A stretch of DNA of 64,000 bases, taken from assembly GCA_011799875.1 (NCBI GenBank), contig CM022303.1:731860587-731924586 (forward strand). Reading direction: 5' to 3'. The notes under the pieces are model-generated. The model was not told the origin of the DNA and did not search any database. It worked only from the letters and a program-made list of their open reading frames with translations. The DNA is from Thinopyrum elongatum (taxonomy: Eukaryota; Streptophyta; Magnoliopsida; Poales; Poaceae). The translations under genes were made by a program, and so were the position numbers. Of the stretch, positions 11,680-22,695 are shown one piece after another (within the stretch, counting starts at the first letter, position 1; each line of letters starts with the position of its first letter).

Positions 11680-12604
11680 CTAGGTGATTGCCATCATTCT
11701 TCTTGTTGCGCTGCCTACCACCATTGCCTCCACCGTTGCTCTAGTTCTGAGGATGTCTGCCATAGTTTGGCTTATTGGCCCGGCTTCCTCCACCATTGCG
11801 ACCACGGTTGGGATCGCACACCCTCCGCTGTTGAGACCACCGTTGCCACGGCTAGCGGCATTGACGGAGATCTGGTAGTTGGTGCTGCTGTTGTCGCAGA
11901 GGAGCTCGTGGTTAAGGAGGTTCGAGTAAAACTCGTCAATAATCATGGCGTCACCTTTGAGGTTGATGGAGGTGACGAACACGTCGTCGAGGCCGGAGAG
12001 GACGTAGATCATCAGTTCCTCATCACGCAGTGGCTGGCCGGCGTAAGCCAGCTGGTCGTCGAGTGCCTTCACTAGGCTGAAGTACTCTGCCATGCCCATG
12101 TCCTTCTATGTCAGGGCCTGCTGCTGGCGAATCTGGGTAACGCTCCTCAGCGACTGAGATGCAAACATAAGTTCGAGGGACGCCCAGACGGCAGCAGAAG
12201 ATGCGAGGCTGAGGACATGTGCAAGGACGTCAGGCGAGAGTGTTGACAGCAGAGCGGAGAGGATCAGCTGGTCCTGGGTGTACCAGGTATTATACGCTTC
12301 ATTGACCACCAGTTCAGCACCGTCGTCCGCGGACGCTGGAACAAGTTTTGGTGGTGCATGGTTCGTCCCATTGATGAAGCCGAGGATCTAGTGGACACGT
12401 AGAATGGGGGCGATCTGGGCCTTCCAGAGCAGGTGCGTGTCGCGGAAGAGCTTGACGATCGCCATCTGTCTGATCGACGTCAGGGTGATCAAACTGGACG
12501 CCATATATAAGTATATAACCGATGGGGACAGAGGCGGAGAGCGCGCCCAGGGTGTCGGAGGCCTGCGATGGGCTGGTCGAGGAGGAAAAACCCGAGGATG
12601 TCAT
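11680..12604 (-). pseudogene. Copia gag (UBN2-type)
   Basis: The minus strand starts with MTSSGFSSSTSPSQASD, loses frame, then gives YNTWYTQDQLILSALLSTLS, AAVWASLELMFASQS, MAEYFSLVKALDDQLAYAGQ and DEELMIYVLSGLDDVF, the usual signature of Copia gag polyproteins. A CQLCNKIGH zinc-knuckle-like segment follows near 11,680. Three or more frame changes mean it is not expressed as one protein. Confidence 0.8.
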
Positions 12605-12624
12605 CGCGATGGATTACAGAGTAG

Positions 12625-12636
12625 GCTCCCATACCA
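12625..12636 (-). other. Primer-binding site of the second Copia element
   Basis: TGGTATGGGAGC on the minus strand lies directly beside TTCACA at the LTR end and 20 bp before the gag ATG. It matches the initiator-Met site TGGTATCAGAGC at 10 of 12 bases. Confidence 0.65.
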
Positions 12637-12739
12637 TGTGAATTGGGTGAGAAGAGATTAAGTTCCATGCATCAATCGATGCCGGCCGAGGGGGACGGCT
12701 GAGTCTTGTTAGGTCGCCAAGATTCTGTGATAGATTACA
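12637..12739 (-). repeat. 5' LTR end of the second Copia element (outer boundary uncertain)
   Basis: The LTR begins on the plus strand with TGTGAATTGGG beside the primer-binding site. The outer end is not certain. ACA at 12,737-12,739 would give a very short LTR with TGT...ACA ends; a longer LTR running into the GC-rich block is also possible. Confidence 0.35.
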
Positions 12740-12749
12740 CGAAAGAAAA

Positions 12750-13640
12750 TGTTTTAATACACCCTACTGACGCGAGCGTTCCGTCAACCGCATCGTGCGC
12801 CCACCACGTGGCTGGGGGCCCCACCGGTCGCCGCTCTCCTCACGAAACCAACATCCTTATCTCTTCCAGATGCATCCGGTTCTATCCCTATTCTCTCCCC
12901 ACAGGAGACTGGGTTGACCCCAACGCACCACGCGGCCACCGTAGCCGTAGCAGGAGACTACCTCGCTGCTGCAACCACACCCCACCACCGCCATGGCTGC
13001 TGCACTGGGTGCCGCGAGGGCCGGTCGCCGGGATGCTGCGAGGGCCACCGGTGCCGCGAGGGTTGCTCGACGACGGGAGCACCGGTGCAACGGACCGGCG
13101 AGGTGCTGCGAGGGCCGGCCGCCGGGATGCTGCGAGGGCCACCGGGTGCTGCGAGGGCCGCGCGCCAACAGGAGTGCCAATGCTGCGAGGTTGACCAGTG
13201 GGTGCTGTGAGGGCCGCTCGCCGACAGAAGGGCGTTGACTGCGAGTTGGACAGGGGGGTGGGGGGGGGGGGGGGGGGGGTGCTGTGAGGACGCTCGCTGG
13301 CGGGAGCTTCGGTGCTGCATGTGGGCGGTGAGGTGCGGCGAAGTTGCGCCAGGTCGCTCGCCGGCGGGAGCGACGGTGCTGCGAAGTTGACCGAGGCTGC
13401 TACGAGGACTTTCGCCGGCAGGAGCTTCGGTGCTGCAAGGGACCGGCGGGGTGCTAAGAGGCTGCTCGCCAGGTCGCTCGTCGGCAGAAGCATCAATGCT
13501 GAGTTGGGACATCTAGTGCGAGCCAGCGTTGCTGCGAACCGGGTCTCCGGCGTTCCCCGTTGCTGCCAGCATTGTTAGTGCTGCGATGGGAGCGCTGCTG
13601 CAAGTGCTGTGATGTGGGCGCGAGGCGAGCATGACAAGAG
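12750..13640. repeat. GC-rich degenerate minisatellite with a 20-G run
   Basis: A unit resembling GGTGCTGCGAGGGCCGCTCG followed by CCGGCGGGAGC recurs about ten times with variable spacing. At 13,260-13,279 there are 20 consecutive G, preceded by six more. Long open frames exist on both strands in several phases, all Arg/Gly/Ala/Pro-rich, as expected from base composition. I see no domain and do not call a gene. It could belong to a GC-rich DNA transposon. Confidence 0.6.
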
Positions 13641-13890
13641 CAGGTGCTGCGGGGATGCGGGGAGGCGCCACGCAGTGGGATGACGCATGCGTGATCGAAT
13701 GGCTAAGCAAGTTGCGATCGGGCGGCTGATGAGCCGGCTGATCCCTGCCCAGGGACTGCCGCCTAGCATGGCCCTCACACGAAAGCTAACAACCTACTGT
13801 ACCGGGAGCGTGTCATCCTGTTCGGCTAACACCGGCCAGTTCTAGTCGATCGATCATGTCTTAATTCCCTGACCTCACCTGACCTGAGCG
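13641..13890. other. Upstream region of the kinase fusion gene, no other gene seen
   Basis: This stretch falls in GC content from the minisatellite to ordinary promoter-like sequence with several short palindromes such as CGATCGATCATG (about 13,845). No coding or RNA feature is supported. Confidence 0.4.
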
Positions 13891-13897
13891 TATATAT
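13891..13897 (+). promoter_or_regulatory. TATA box of the kinase fusion gene
   Basis: TATATAT in the context GAGCGTATATATTGCAG lies about 190 bp before the chosen start codon, and about 100 bp before a good 5' UTR splice donor. Transcription would start near 13,920-13,930. Confidence 0.55.
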
Positions 13898-13994
13898 TGC
13901 AGTTCCAGTTCATCTTGATCTTGCTAGCAATATAGCTGTAGATCGACCACCAACGTATGTCCGATCGGGCTAATTAAGTGATCGTCTCAATTAG

Positions 13995-14079
13995 GTATGC
14001 ACTTCCTTATTTTGTTTCCATCGTCCCAGTAATTGATTTTGATTGCGCATGCATGTACTAATTACTTCCTTGTGGTTAG
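13995..14079 (+). other. Probable 5' UTR intron of the kinase fusion gene
   Basis: A donor AG|GTATGC at 13,995 and an acceptor TTGTGGTTAG ending at 14,079 bracket 85 bp of T-rich sequence; the ATG follows four bases into the next exon. This makes the upstream in-frame ATG at 14,033 intronic and supports the start at 14,084. Confidence 0.55.
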
Positions 14080-14083
14080 AAGA

Positions 14084-17000
14084 ATGGAACAAAATGTACT
14101 GGAGCAAATACTCGACGGGAGCATGGAGCCAACGGACCTTCCGTTAGAAACTTTAAAGGAAATTACAAACAACTTTTCAACAGATAGAATAATCGGTGGG
14201 GGTGGATTGACAACCGTCTATAAGGTAACATAATTCTACTTTCAGTTGTATTTTCTTAACTTTTAAAGATCTCACACTTGACCAAAGTTGAGTTATTTGG
14301 GTGTTCTGTGTGTGAACACCCAATTGCCTATTTTTTTTACTGGTCAAATACCTTCTATTTCACCTGCTTTGTGTAACAACGTGTGTACATAGCTAAACAT
14401 CACCTTTTTAAAACTAATTAAATGCTCACTAGAAATATTAAATAGGGTGTCCTTCGAAACGGAAATAATGTTGCTGTGAAGAAGAATATGGGCAGCATGA
14501 CAATCGATGAGGAACTCTTTCTTCGTGAGGTTGACAGCCTTATGGAGGTCAACCATCGAAATGCAGTCCGGTTTCTTGGCTTCTGTTCCCATACAATGCG
14601 TACAGCAGTGAAAAACCCAGAAGCCCGAGGATATATTTATGCCGAAAAAAGAGAAAGATTGTTGTGCTTTGAGTATATCAGTAATGGAAGCCTTGATAAC
14701 TATATTACTGGTATGATCCATGGACCTCTTCTCTTATACATCTTTGTTATAACAGATTTTTCCCTATTCTACTTTAAACTCATGGACCACAAATTTAATT
14801 AATGTATGGAGAATTTTACGTATCCTTTTTCTTTTCTTTTGTAGATGAATTAAGAGGACTTGATTGGGATACACGTTTCCAAATAATTAAAGGAATATGC
14901 ATCGGTTTGTGTTATCTACACATGGAAAAACGTATTCTCCATATGGATTTAAAGCCAGCCAATATACTACTAGATAATCAGATGGTGCCAAAGATTAAAG
15001 ATTTTGGTTTATCAAGACCCACCGAAAACTCACAAACGACGAGCACAAACCACTTTTCGTCGCCGTAAGCTACAAATCAAAACAACCAATCTACATGTAC
15101 ATCTTATATATTGATAACGATCTAATGTTTAAAAGTATCGTATTCAATGCAGAGGGTATGCCGCTCCGGAAAACATGTTCCTTGGTGGTAGGATGTCCGT
15201 CAGTTCAGACATTTATAGTTTGGGCGCAATAATCATCGAATTGGTGACAGGACATAAGGGTGTCCCTGATAATAGTAATAATGTAAGCGTACTTTATCAC
15301 ACAATATTATGCATGGCTTCCTTTCTTAAAATGATGTCAAAATTTAACCTTTGTGTCTCCTTATTCTTTTTCCTAATTACTGGTTACTCCATCCAATCGG
15401 GTTTGTAATGCCAGAGAGCCAATAGGAGCAACTCAGGATTCTAAAGCCACTATAGTTAATTATGCATGAAAAAAAAACCACCCCAAGCAATAGCCATTAA
15501 TTGCATGAGCCAATAAATTTAATTAGTCAATTAATTTTCATTGAATAGCCACTACATGTCCAAGTGTTGCCTCGTTACCGGTCATTTTGCATTAATTAGC
15601 AAGAGAATTAAGAGAGATGGAGGGATTAACTAGAGGTGTAATTCTCTCTCTTGGTCCTGCCAAATTGGCTCTCTGGCCTTACAAACCCGAATGTAGGGGT
15701 ATTCAATTTAAACACTACCATACTATTGAATGGAATTTGTAGCTAAAATGGTGTATACAACATAACAAGTGAACACAGATCTCTCGATAAGCAATATCAC
15801 TCAAAAACATTGTCCGCTTGACTGAGGTCAATTGTCTTATTATTCGGGACTGTGTGATCTCCCTTCCACTCTTGTCTCACTCCATCTACGATAGCCTCGA
15901 TGATAATACAATTGTCAAAATTGCCAGGTCACAAAAAATCTCCATAGGTCATCCCACATGCACCCTCGAGGTTCCATGAGCCCCTCTTGTTTCGCTAGCC
16001 AATTTAACACTACACGAAACATCTCCATGGGCCAACACACATATATCTTTGGGGTCGAGTTAACACTGCCACCATCTTCCCTTCTTACTCCCCGCTGCGG
16101 CTAGCCATCTTTAAGTAGAAGTAGAACAAATGCATACTAAAGGTACGAAATGGTCTCATGACTTTGGCCTCTGAATTTTTTCAGTTATGATATGCCTACA
16201 TACAGTGCTTAGCCATAATAACAAAACTACAACTCATGTATTTTTCCTAGCATCTCCTAAATGCATTTGTCGAATCCTTTTAGTGATATATGTTTTACCT
16301 ATGATTTATACAAAAAAAATATTGTTTTCAGAATTGAGATGGTTTGAGTGCTTGCACTAGGCATATACTTATTATTTAGATGAAATATTATATATCACAC
16401 TAAATTACCTTTAATTGTGGGACAACATGTACTTAGAAGATGGAGGCACAGATGGAATAAATCAGCAAAGGAAATGCAACAGGCATACCAACGACAAGTA
16501 ACTAAATGCATCGAAATAGGGCGGCTCTGTCAGGAGATTGACCCCATTAAACGGCCTTTTATATCAAATATAGTGAACGAAATTAGAGAAATGGAAAGTA
16601 TGAATAATCACGTCAAGAATGCTGATGAATCTACATTTGGACGGGTAATCTCATATGCTCTCCTCCCTAGAACCTCAAGAACGTACCTTGTTTGCTTAGA
16701 CTATTGTACTCCCTCCATTTTTCTTTAAATGGCACTAGTTTGTTTCATGGTCCCTGATATGTGGCATTCTGGCATGTGTAGATAATTCCTCCTTATTGGG
16801 ATGATGACATGCTTGGGATTGAGCTGCTGGAGCTACGATTTGCTAATTTTGAGAATAAAAACAAACAGATATTATCATGTTCAGTTAAGCTAAGCAATGA
16901 TACAGGTGGTTTCATTGCCTTCGAGATTCGAACAATGAGCCCGCTGCCATACTCAGTGGAGCCAAACAACGGCATTGTGGGACCTCGATCCAAATTTATG

Positions 17001-20000
17001 GTGGACATAACAATGCATAGTGATATGGCAGCACTGCAGTATAGTACCATGCAATACACCGAGAATTTCATCGTGCGGAGCATTAAGGTGGATGAGGGTC
17101 TTACAACTAAGGATATTAATCAAGGCATATTTGACATGGGTATGGTTGATGAGGTTAGTTTAACGGTTGTTTCTGACAACCAGCTAGAAGCGCCATGCGC
17201 CTCTGAAGAACCCCAAAAGGTACGTATATTGTGCCTGGTCAGTTAAAATCACACATGAAAGTAGAAGCGGAATTAATTAATGATAGTGTATCATAGTTAA
17301 TACTGGCCAGTCATGACTCCAATAATTCAAAAGCTAATGCATATGTGGTTATATATTGAAGGAACAGTCCGTTCAGACCAGCTAATCTGTTGTTCATATT
17401 TAATTTTTCATTAACTGTTGAGACATAAATATACATTTCTACTCTCAAGCCAGCAATAATAGAATAATACTTAAGCCCTTGATCACAAAATAAATTTAGT
17501 CCATATCGATCTCAACCGCCTTCACAGTTAATTTCCTTCTTCTCAATCCATCATGAAGGTAGTCCCATCTGAGTACTCCTGCGGGGTACTACGGGTCCAT
17601 CCACCGGAGCTTCGGTTTCCATTCAAACCCAACAAGCCCATCGCCTGTTCGCTGCATCTAACAAACAACGCAGATGAACGTGTGTCATTTAGACTTAAGA
17701 AGAAGGGAGGGAGCTGGACGGATTACTTAGGAGAACTGCTAATGCATGGCACTGTGCTGCCAAGGTCCACTTATACTCTCGTTGTGGCACTAAGAGAGAT
17801 GGAGGAGTTACCAAGAGAAACGGAGATTGATCTCGTCCTACAATCCAGTGTGGTGGATGAAGATATCCAGCCATTCGAAGAACAGGGAGGTGCATTGAAT
17901 GAGGTGGCACTGAAAGTTGTTTGTGATCCGCAAGAAGAAACAACGTCTAAGGTGAGTTAGTTCAAGTACTGAGTACTAAACAAAACATTAATTCTCTTCT
18001 ACTAAATTTCATTCGTTAGGTGATGTTTTGGTTAGTATTCATTGACTAGGCAAAAACAGTGGGGCAATCGAAGCTTAGGTGTTTGAAAATTTAGCAAATA
18101 AAAGCCCCTTTTATTTCAGTCTAAAAATGCACCTCTTTCCGGTATTTTAGTGTCTTAGAATACCAAAGCAAACCTTGTTGTACTTGTAGCTGTGGGTTCA
18201 GAAATAAGACATGTATTGTTTCTGGTATTAGTATCTCATTTGCAAACCGAAGCCATAGGAGAAAACTAAGATACAAATATGAGTTATTTACGCACAAACC
18301 ACAACTTTAGGTCAACTCATAACAATTGACCATATTTTTTGGACATTTTAACGCAAAACCACAACTATTCAACTAATCTTTAATAGAAAGCCCAAATTTA
18401 CTAGCTTAGCCAGTTTGACACCGAATCTGATAGGTCAGGCCCACCTGTAAGGGCCGATGTGGCAAAAAAAACATGAGGAGGTTATGGACCTCCCCTGCTA
18501 TGCTCCGCTCCTCTGCCCAAGGCAAATCCTAGATCCACCACCACCGACCCACCACGATGGACTACAGCAGTAGCAATAGCAGCGGCAGTGGAGGACAGAA
18601 CCAGCATATCGGTGTCAACAAGCTTGACTGGATCATCCGCAAGGCCAGGCAGCTGCCTCTCCTCAGCAGTAGGCACCGGCCCAATCCGCCTGCCCGTCGC
18701 AGCCCATAGCCGCAGGTTTACAACATTAGCAAGAACCAGTTCCGCGATATCGTATAACAGCTTGCTGCCGACACCCCATCGCCTCTGTCGCGCCAGCAGC
18801 AGCAGCACACACACTGTCCCCCCATCATCGCTCCAGCAATAGCAGCAACAGTCCATGCCCGCTTCCATGCACCTCCAGAAGATCAGCCCGCCCCCGATCC
18901 CCTACCTCCAACGCTGGTACCGTTGCCCGGGATACTCCCTTCACTGACCGGATTTCTTAATTTTCTCTTGCCGACACCCAGGTCACCGGGGTTCTAGCAG
19001 ATCACCCCCGCTCATGCCAAACGTCTCCATGTTGTCACCACTCACCACCAGTAGGAACAAGGATCCTGGGGCAAGGGACCATGCTGCCGCCTCCTTCGCC
19101 GGGACTATGGTTCCCGTAGTCACCATCAGGGTTGCTAACGCAGGGGTCCATCATGTTCCCGACCAGTCATATTTGTTGTCAAATGGGCTAAACCAGCAGA
19201 TTTGGACTTCTTGTTGAAGATTAACTGAATAGTTGTGGTTTTGCGTTAAAATGTCCAAAAATTGTTGTCAATTGTTATGGGTTGCAGTGAAGTTGTGGCT
19301 TTGTATAATTAATTTGACAAATATATTAGATAAAGGGGTTCTAGATGAGCTAGATAGGAATCACAGTTGATTGAGTTCAAGTAAGAGACCGATTCTATAA
19401 GAACTCAAAGTGACAACGATGTCATGCATGTTGTTTGAATGCGAGTTTGCTGTGGCATGCCCTGATGCAATTTGTTTGTATTTTGTTTCATTCGTCTACA
19501 GTATGTACTTGTTAACCCATCTGTAATATGTAAAAAGATATGAACTTAATTTGCCTTTATCTTGCATATATATTACAAGTTCAAGGTGATTTCTTTAATT
19601 AATGCGGGCCAAAATTTTATCGATCAGATCATACCCTTTGTGGAACTTACTTCCAGCTTATGGTGCCTTGATGCACATCTGACAAAGCCATGGTAAGTAG
19701 ATACACAATAGGTGAACTTGGATATTTCCAGAGAATTGCTTGAGTGAGTGTGTTGGATGTGATTTCCCTACAGTAATTTCTTCTCGTCACAGGATTATAA
19801 TTGGTGGTCATGGCAGACAAGTTCACATATGGAACTATGACACTCAGGCAAGTTAATGCATTCTTTCAGTACTTTTTTTTGTGATAAATTCTTTTAGTAT
19901 GGTTAGTAGAATGCAATTGCAGTATCTGATGATTTGTATTGTCATTTTTTTTACTTATATAATAAATCAATTCGGACTCAAACATATGTGCTACAAGAAA

Positions 20001-22284
20001 ATCCGAGAGGAAGCCCACTAGAATTTGAAGTTTTTCTTACTTTGGAAGATGCATGCAAGAGAGAACTGAATTAATTTGTACAAAGGCTTTACAAGAATGA
20101 TATATCCTTTTGTTATTGTGTGCGTTAGGCCACTGATAAATGTATATATGGAGTCATCACATCTGTAAATGAAAAACTGTATTTTTAAATGTACGATGAT
20201 TTTCATCGCATTGGACTAACAATGTCATCTATGTATTTACTGGCAGAGTATCGAGCATTCTTTTCAAGCGTCAGAGACTATAGGTATACATATATGCTTT
20301 CTGACTTGTCCGTTAGCATAAATTTTTACACAACTGCATGCTATGCTAACAAAATGATCACTCTAAATGTACAGTGCGTTCCACAAAAATTGTTGCACGA
20401 AAGCAATGGCTTTTGGCTGGTGATGATAATGGTTACATCCATGCGTATGACTATGCAACAAAACCACAAAAACAAATCGAGGAATGGCTTTTGGCTGGTG
20501 ATGATGATGGTTACATCCATGCGTATGACTATGCAACGGAACCACAAAAAATCTGGTCATCTATAGGTTCTAGTAGTTGCCATATCCCATCACTGGCCAT
20601 TCATCCTACCAAACCGTACGTGCTGTCCGCAAATTACCAATATATAGACCTTTGGGACTGGAACATTTACTGGAAGTGTATACAAACATTCAAGGGCCAC
20701 TCCAATGCCGTACGTCAGGTGGCATTTAACCCAAGGGACCACGACAGTTTTGTTAGCGCTTCACAGGACAACACAGTAAAGGTTTGGCGGGTTTCCATCT
20801 CCTTAATTTGCTTGATGACCACAAGTCAACATACACCACATAAATGTAATTACTTTGCTACTTAATTGTGTGTTTGGTGTTCAGGTTTGGAACATTAATT
20901 CTCCTGAATCTAGTTATACTCTGTCAGGCCATTTGGCCTACGTGACGTGTCTGGATTTCTTCACACGTGATGATCAACAGTATTTGATTACTGGCTCTAG
21001 AGATAGGACGGCCAAGGTATGCCCCCATTAATTTCCTTCCAGAAGTTATCTCCACTACTGATGCAGCTAGTAGTACACCGGCGGGCCGGAGACACTGCTA
21101 AATGGTAATTTGTGCTTTCATTCTTCTTGTCAAATTAGATATGGGACATGCAGAAAAAGACGTGCATCCATACAATTGAAGATTTCCCATCTCCATTAAC
21201 TTGTGTCGTCTCCCTTCGCGGTCGTCCATACATACTTACTGGTTCGGAAGATGGCCTTGTTCATATGTGGAGCACCTCGGATTATAGGTAATCAATTCAT
21301 CAGGAAAAGTGAGCATTTCATGAAGTAGAATGAAACATGCATGCGCACACGTATATACCCTGGCATTCACCTTCATACTACTAAAAGTTTGTGAAAAAAC
21401 TAAGGACATCCATCTGCTGCGCGTTCTTAGTAAATGTACATTTAGTAAACGCACGTACACATAGGAGCAAAGTTCTTATTATAAAAGTATAAAATTGAAA
21501 GCTGGATTTTGGTGAAGTGTACAAACCCTAGGGCCCTGAGGGCTGCCTATTTATGGAGCCATCAACCGGCTAGCTAGGGATGTCAAACCTATACAAATGC
21601 TAGTTTAACTTGGAGAGATATAGCAAACATAACAGAAAATCTAACCTACTTTAACACTTTTAGCTCAGTAATTAACTAACAGCCTGTACACATCAGGATG
21701 AGGTTTTTCTTTGCAAAGTTTGGTAACCACTAATTGACTTCTTTTTTTCCCAGGCTTGAGAGGACATTTGCCATTTGGTGCCATGCCAACATATACGATA
21801 GGCAAGTTTACGCTCTCGCATGTTCGACAGGGTCAAACGGGTAATGAATACATTCCTATTCTCTTTTTTTTCTTTTTGACTTCTAAGACCATCATAACCA
21901 TATCCCTTCCTTTCCAGCCGTGTGGCTACATGCATTCCATTGTATACATTTTTCACACTTGTTTAGATGTACGTACTCAACTAACTAGTACATACTACTT
22001 TGTTCCGTACGTAATGCTAATACATCTGTAGATGGAGTAACAGATTGGTTGTCCCAATTGACATGTTGACAAGCTCATTACTCATGTGACATTAGCTCTC
22101 ATATATATAGCCCGTAACATTTTAAAACTATACCGCATTCTCTTTTATTGAATATACTCACCTGTGATTGTAAATGACATTATCTGATAGGGTCATAATT
22201 GGAAAATATAAGACGATAGCAGTAGTGGATATCGACAATGAAGAACAAGTTGCTATTCAGGGCGAGAATGAAGATTTCATATGA
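14084..22284 (+). CDS. Protein kinase - MSP - MSP - beta'-COP-like WD40 fusion protein, 15 coding exons
   Basis: Exons: 14084-14224, 14446-14710, 14845-15064, 15153-15282, 16429-16644, 16782-17219, 17559-17951, 19628-19692, 19793-19847, 20247-20283, 20375-20781, 20885-21016, 21139-21287, 21754-21840 and 22191-22284. All phases agree, giving about 942 codons. Residues 36-315 are a receptor-like cytoplasmic kinase: glycine loop [11 protein letters not shown] (third Gly lost), VAVKK (Lys59), HMD (168-170, Arg replaced), DFG (188-190), APE (213-215). About 335-600 hold two MSP (VAP-like) domains, each with an LELRF or PELRFPF start; 602-942 match the beta'-COP WD40 propeller ([37 protein letters not shown]). 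Start chosen because [12 protein letters not shown] precedes [14 protein letters not shown] as in related grass kinases. No signal peptide or membrane span is seen. MSP domains usually bind FFAT-type partners at the ER and beta'-COP belongs to the COPI coat, so a membrane-traffic-linked kinase is inferred. The exon 5 acceptor is doubtful and intron 9 is GC-AG. It could be a pseudogene or two transcripts. Confidence 0.75.
15398..15689. mobile_element. MITE in intron 4 of the kinase fusion gene
   Basis: The ends are inverted repeats, CGGGTTTGTAATGCCAGAGA on the left and its complement (one mismatch) closing at 15,689. They extend about 26 bp, enclosing 292 bp of AT-rich sequence without coding capacity. 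I could not define a target duplication, so the superfamily is open. Confidence 0.7.
16703..16740. mobile_element. Possible Stowaway-like MITE end in intron 5
   Basis: The intron contains TACTCCCTCCATTTTTCTTT, which resembles the CTCCCTCCG terminus of Triticeae Tc1/Mariner MITEs. Only one end is visible and it is short. Confidence 0.3.
18294..19304. mobile_element. Long-TIR non-autonomous transposon in intron 7, GC-rich cargo
   Basis: About 88 bp at 18,294-18,381 (ACAAACCACAACTTTAGG, later GGACATTTTAACGCAAAACC) is repeated in inverted orientation at 19,217-19,304. Such long TIRs suggest a Mutator-like or foldback element. Between them lies about 830 bp, much GC-richer than the intron, with a 128-codon open frame on the minus strand (18,868-18,482). 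Gene-fragment capture is possible but I recognise no domain. I could not find a convincing 9-bp target duplication. Confidence 0.7.
20405..20560 (+). repeat. In-frame 78-bp tandem duplication inside the WD40 exon
   Basis: AATGGCTTTTGGCTGGTGAT starts at 20,405 and again at 20,483. The two 78-bp copies differ at only a few bases and encode [20 protein letters not shown] and [20 protein letters not shown]. The reading frame is kept, so 26 residues of one propeller blade are doubled. Confidence 0.9.
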
Positions 22285-22695
22285 ACGACAGATCACGAAA
22301 TCAAGAGTGTTGATGCCAACAAGAACAATTGTTGATTACTTGTTTTAACTTGGTATAGCGGACCCATATTTGTACAGTTGGCTATGGTATAGGTGAAATT
22401 GATACTTCTTTGCGTACAATTGATCTGTGCACTTATCAACTATGTATTCATCGCTGCCTCATTCAGATTGTTCAAAAGTTGTGTTTTGCTTTCTATGCTT
22501 GAGTTACATTTGGTTTTTACCCTGGGTGGGCTATACCAGTAACAATTACCCAGCCGGCTCGAATGGGATTATTGCACCATTTCAGGCAGAGTTTGGTGAC
22601 CATCGGAAATGGACTACACTGATAGACAATACTGTAGTAACAGTTAGTGGTAGCCAGATTACGAAATAAGAGTATGCAATTCATGAGAATCAATT
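22285..22695. other. 3' flank of the kinase fusion gene
   Basis: Probable 3' UTR and flank. A short open frame at 22,427-22,669 has a hydrophobic N-terminus but no recognisable domain and is not called. No other feature is seen. Confidence 0.4.

Larger units (their letters stand above)
10333..12739 (-). mobile_element. Second Copia retrotransposon (5' LTR end, gag, protease, integrase; truncated)
   Basis: Read on the minus strand this is an older Copia element: end of the 5' LTR (12,637 onward), primer-binding site, gag from an ATG at 12,604, protease DSGATDH, a GAG-pre-integrase segment and integrase. It is cut at 10,333 by the CACTA-like terminus, so reverse transcriptase and the 3' LTR are missing here. 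Numerous frameshifts and two low-complexity C/G runs (10,725-10,745 and 10,900-10,930) break it. Confidence 0.8.

Noticed and set aside
12706..13578. Several long Arg/Ala/Pro-rich frames
   Set aside because: They overlap on both strands within a GC-rich minisatellite and lack any conserved domain or codon pattern.
14033..14083. Upstream in-frame ATG as the start of the kinase
   Set aside because: The segment is T-rich, ends with a good splice acceptor at 14,079, and relatives start at the [16 protein letters not shown] methionine.
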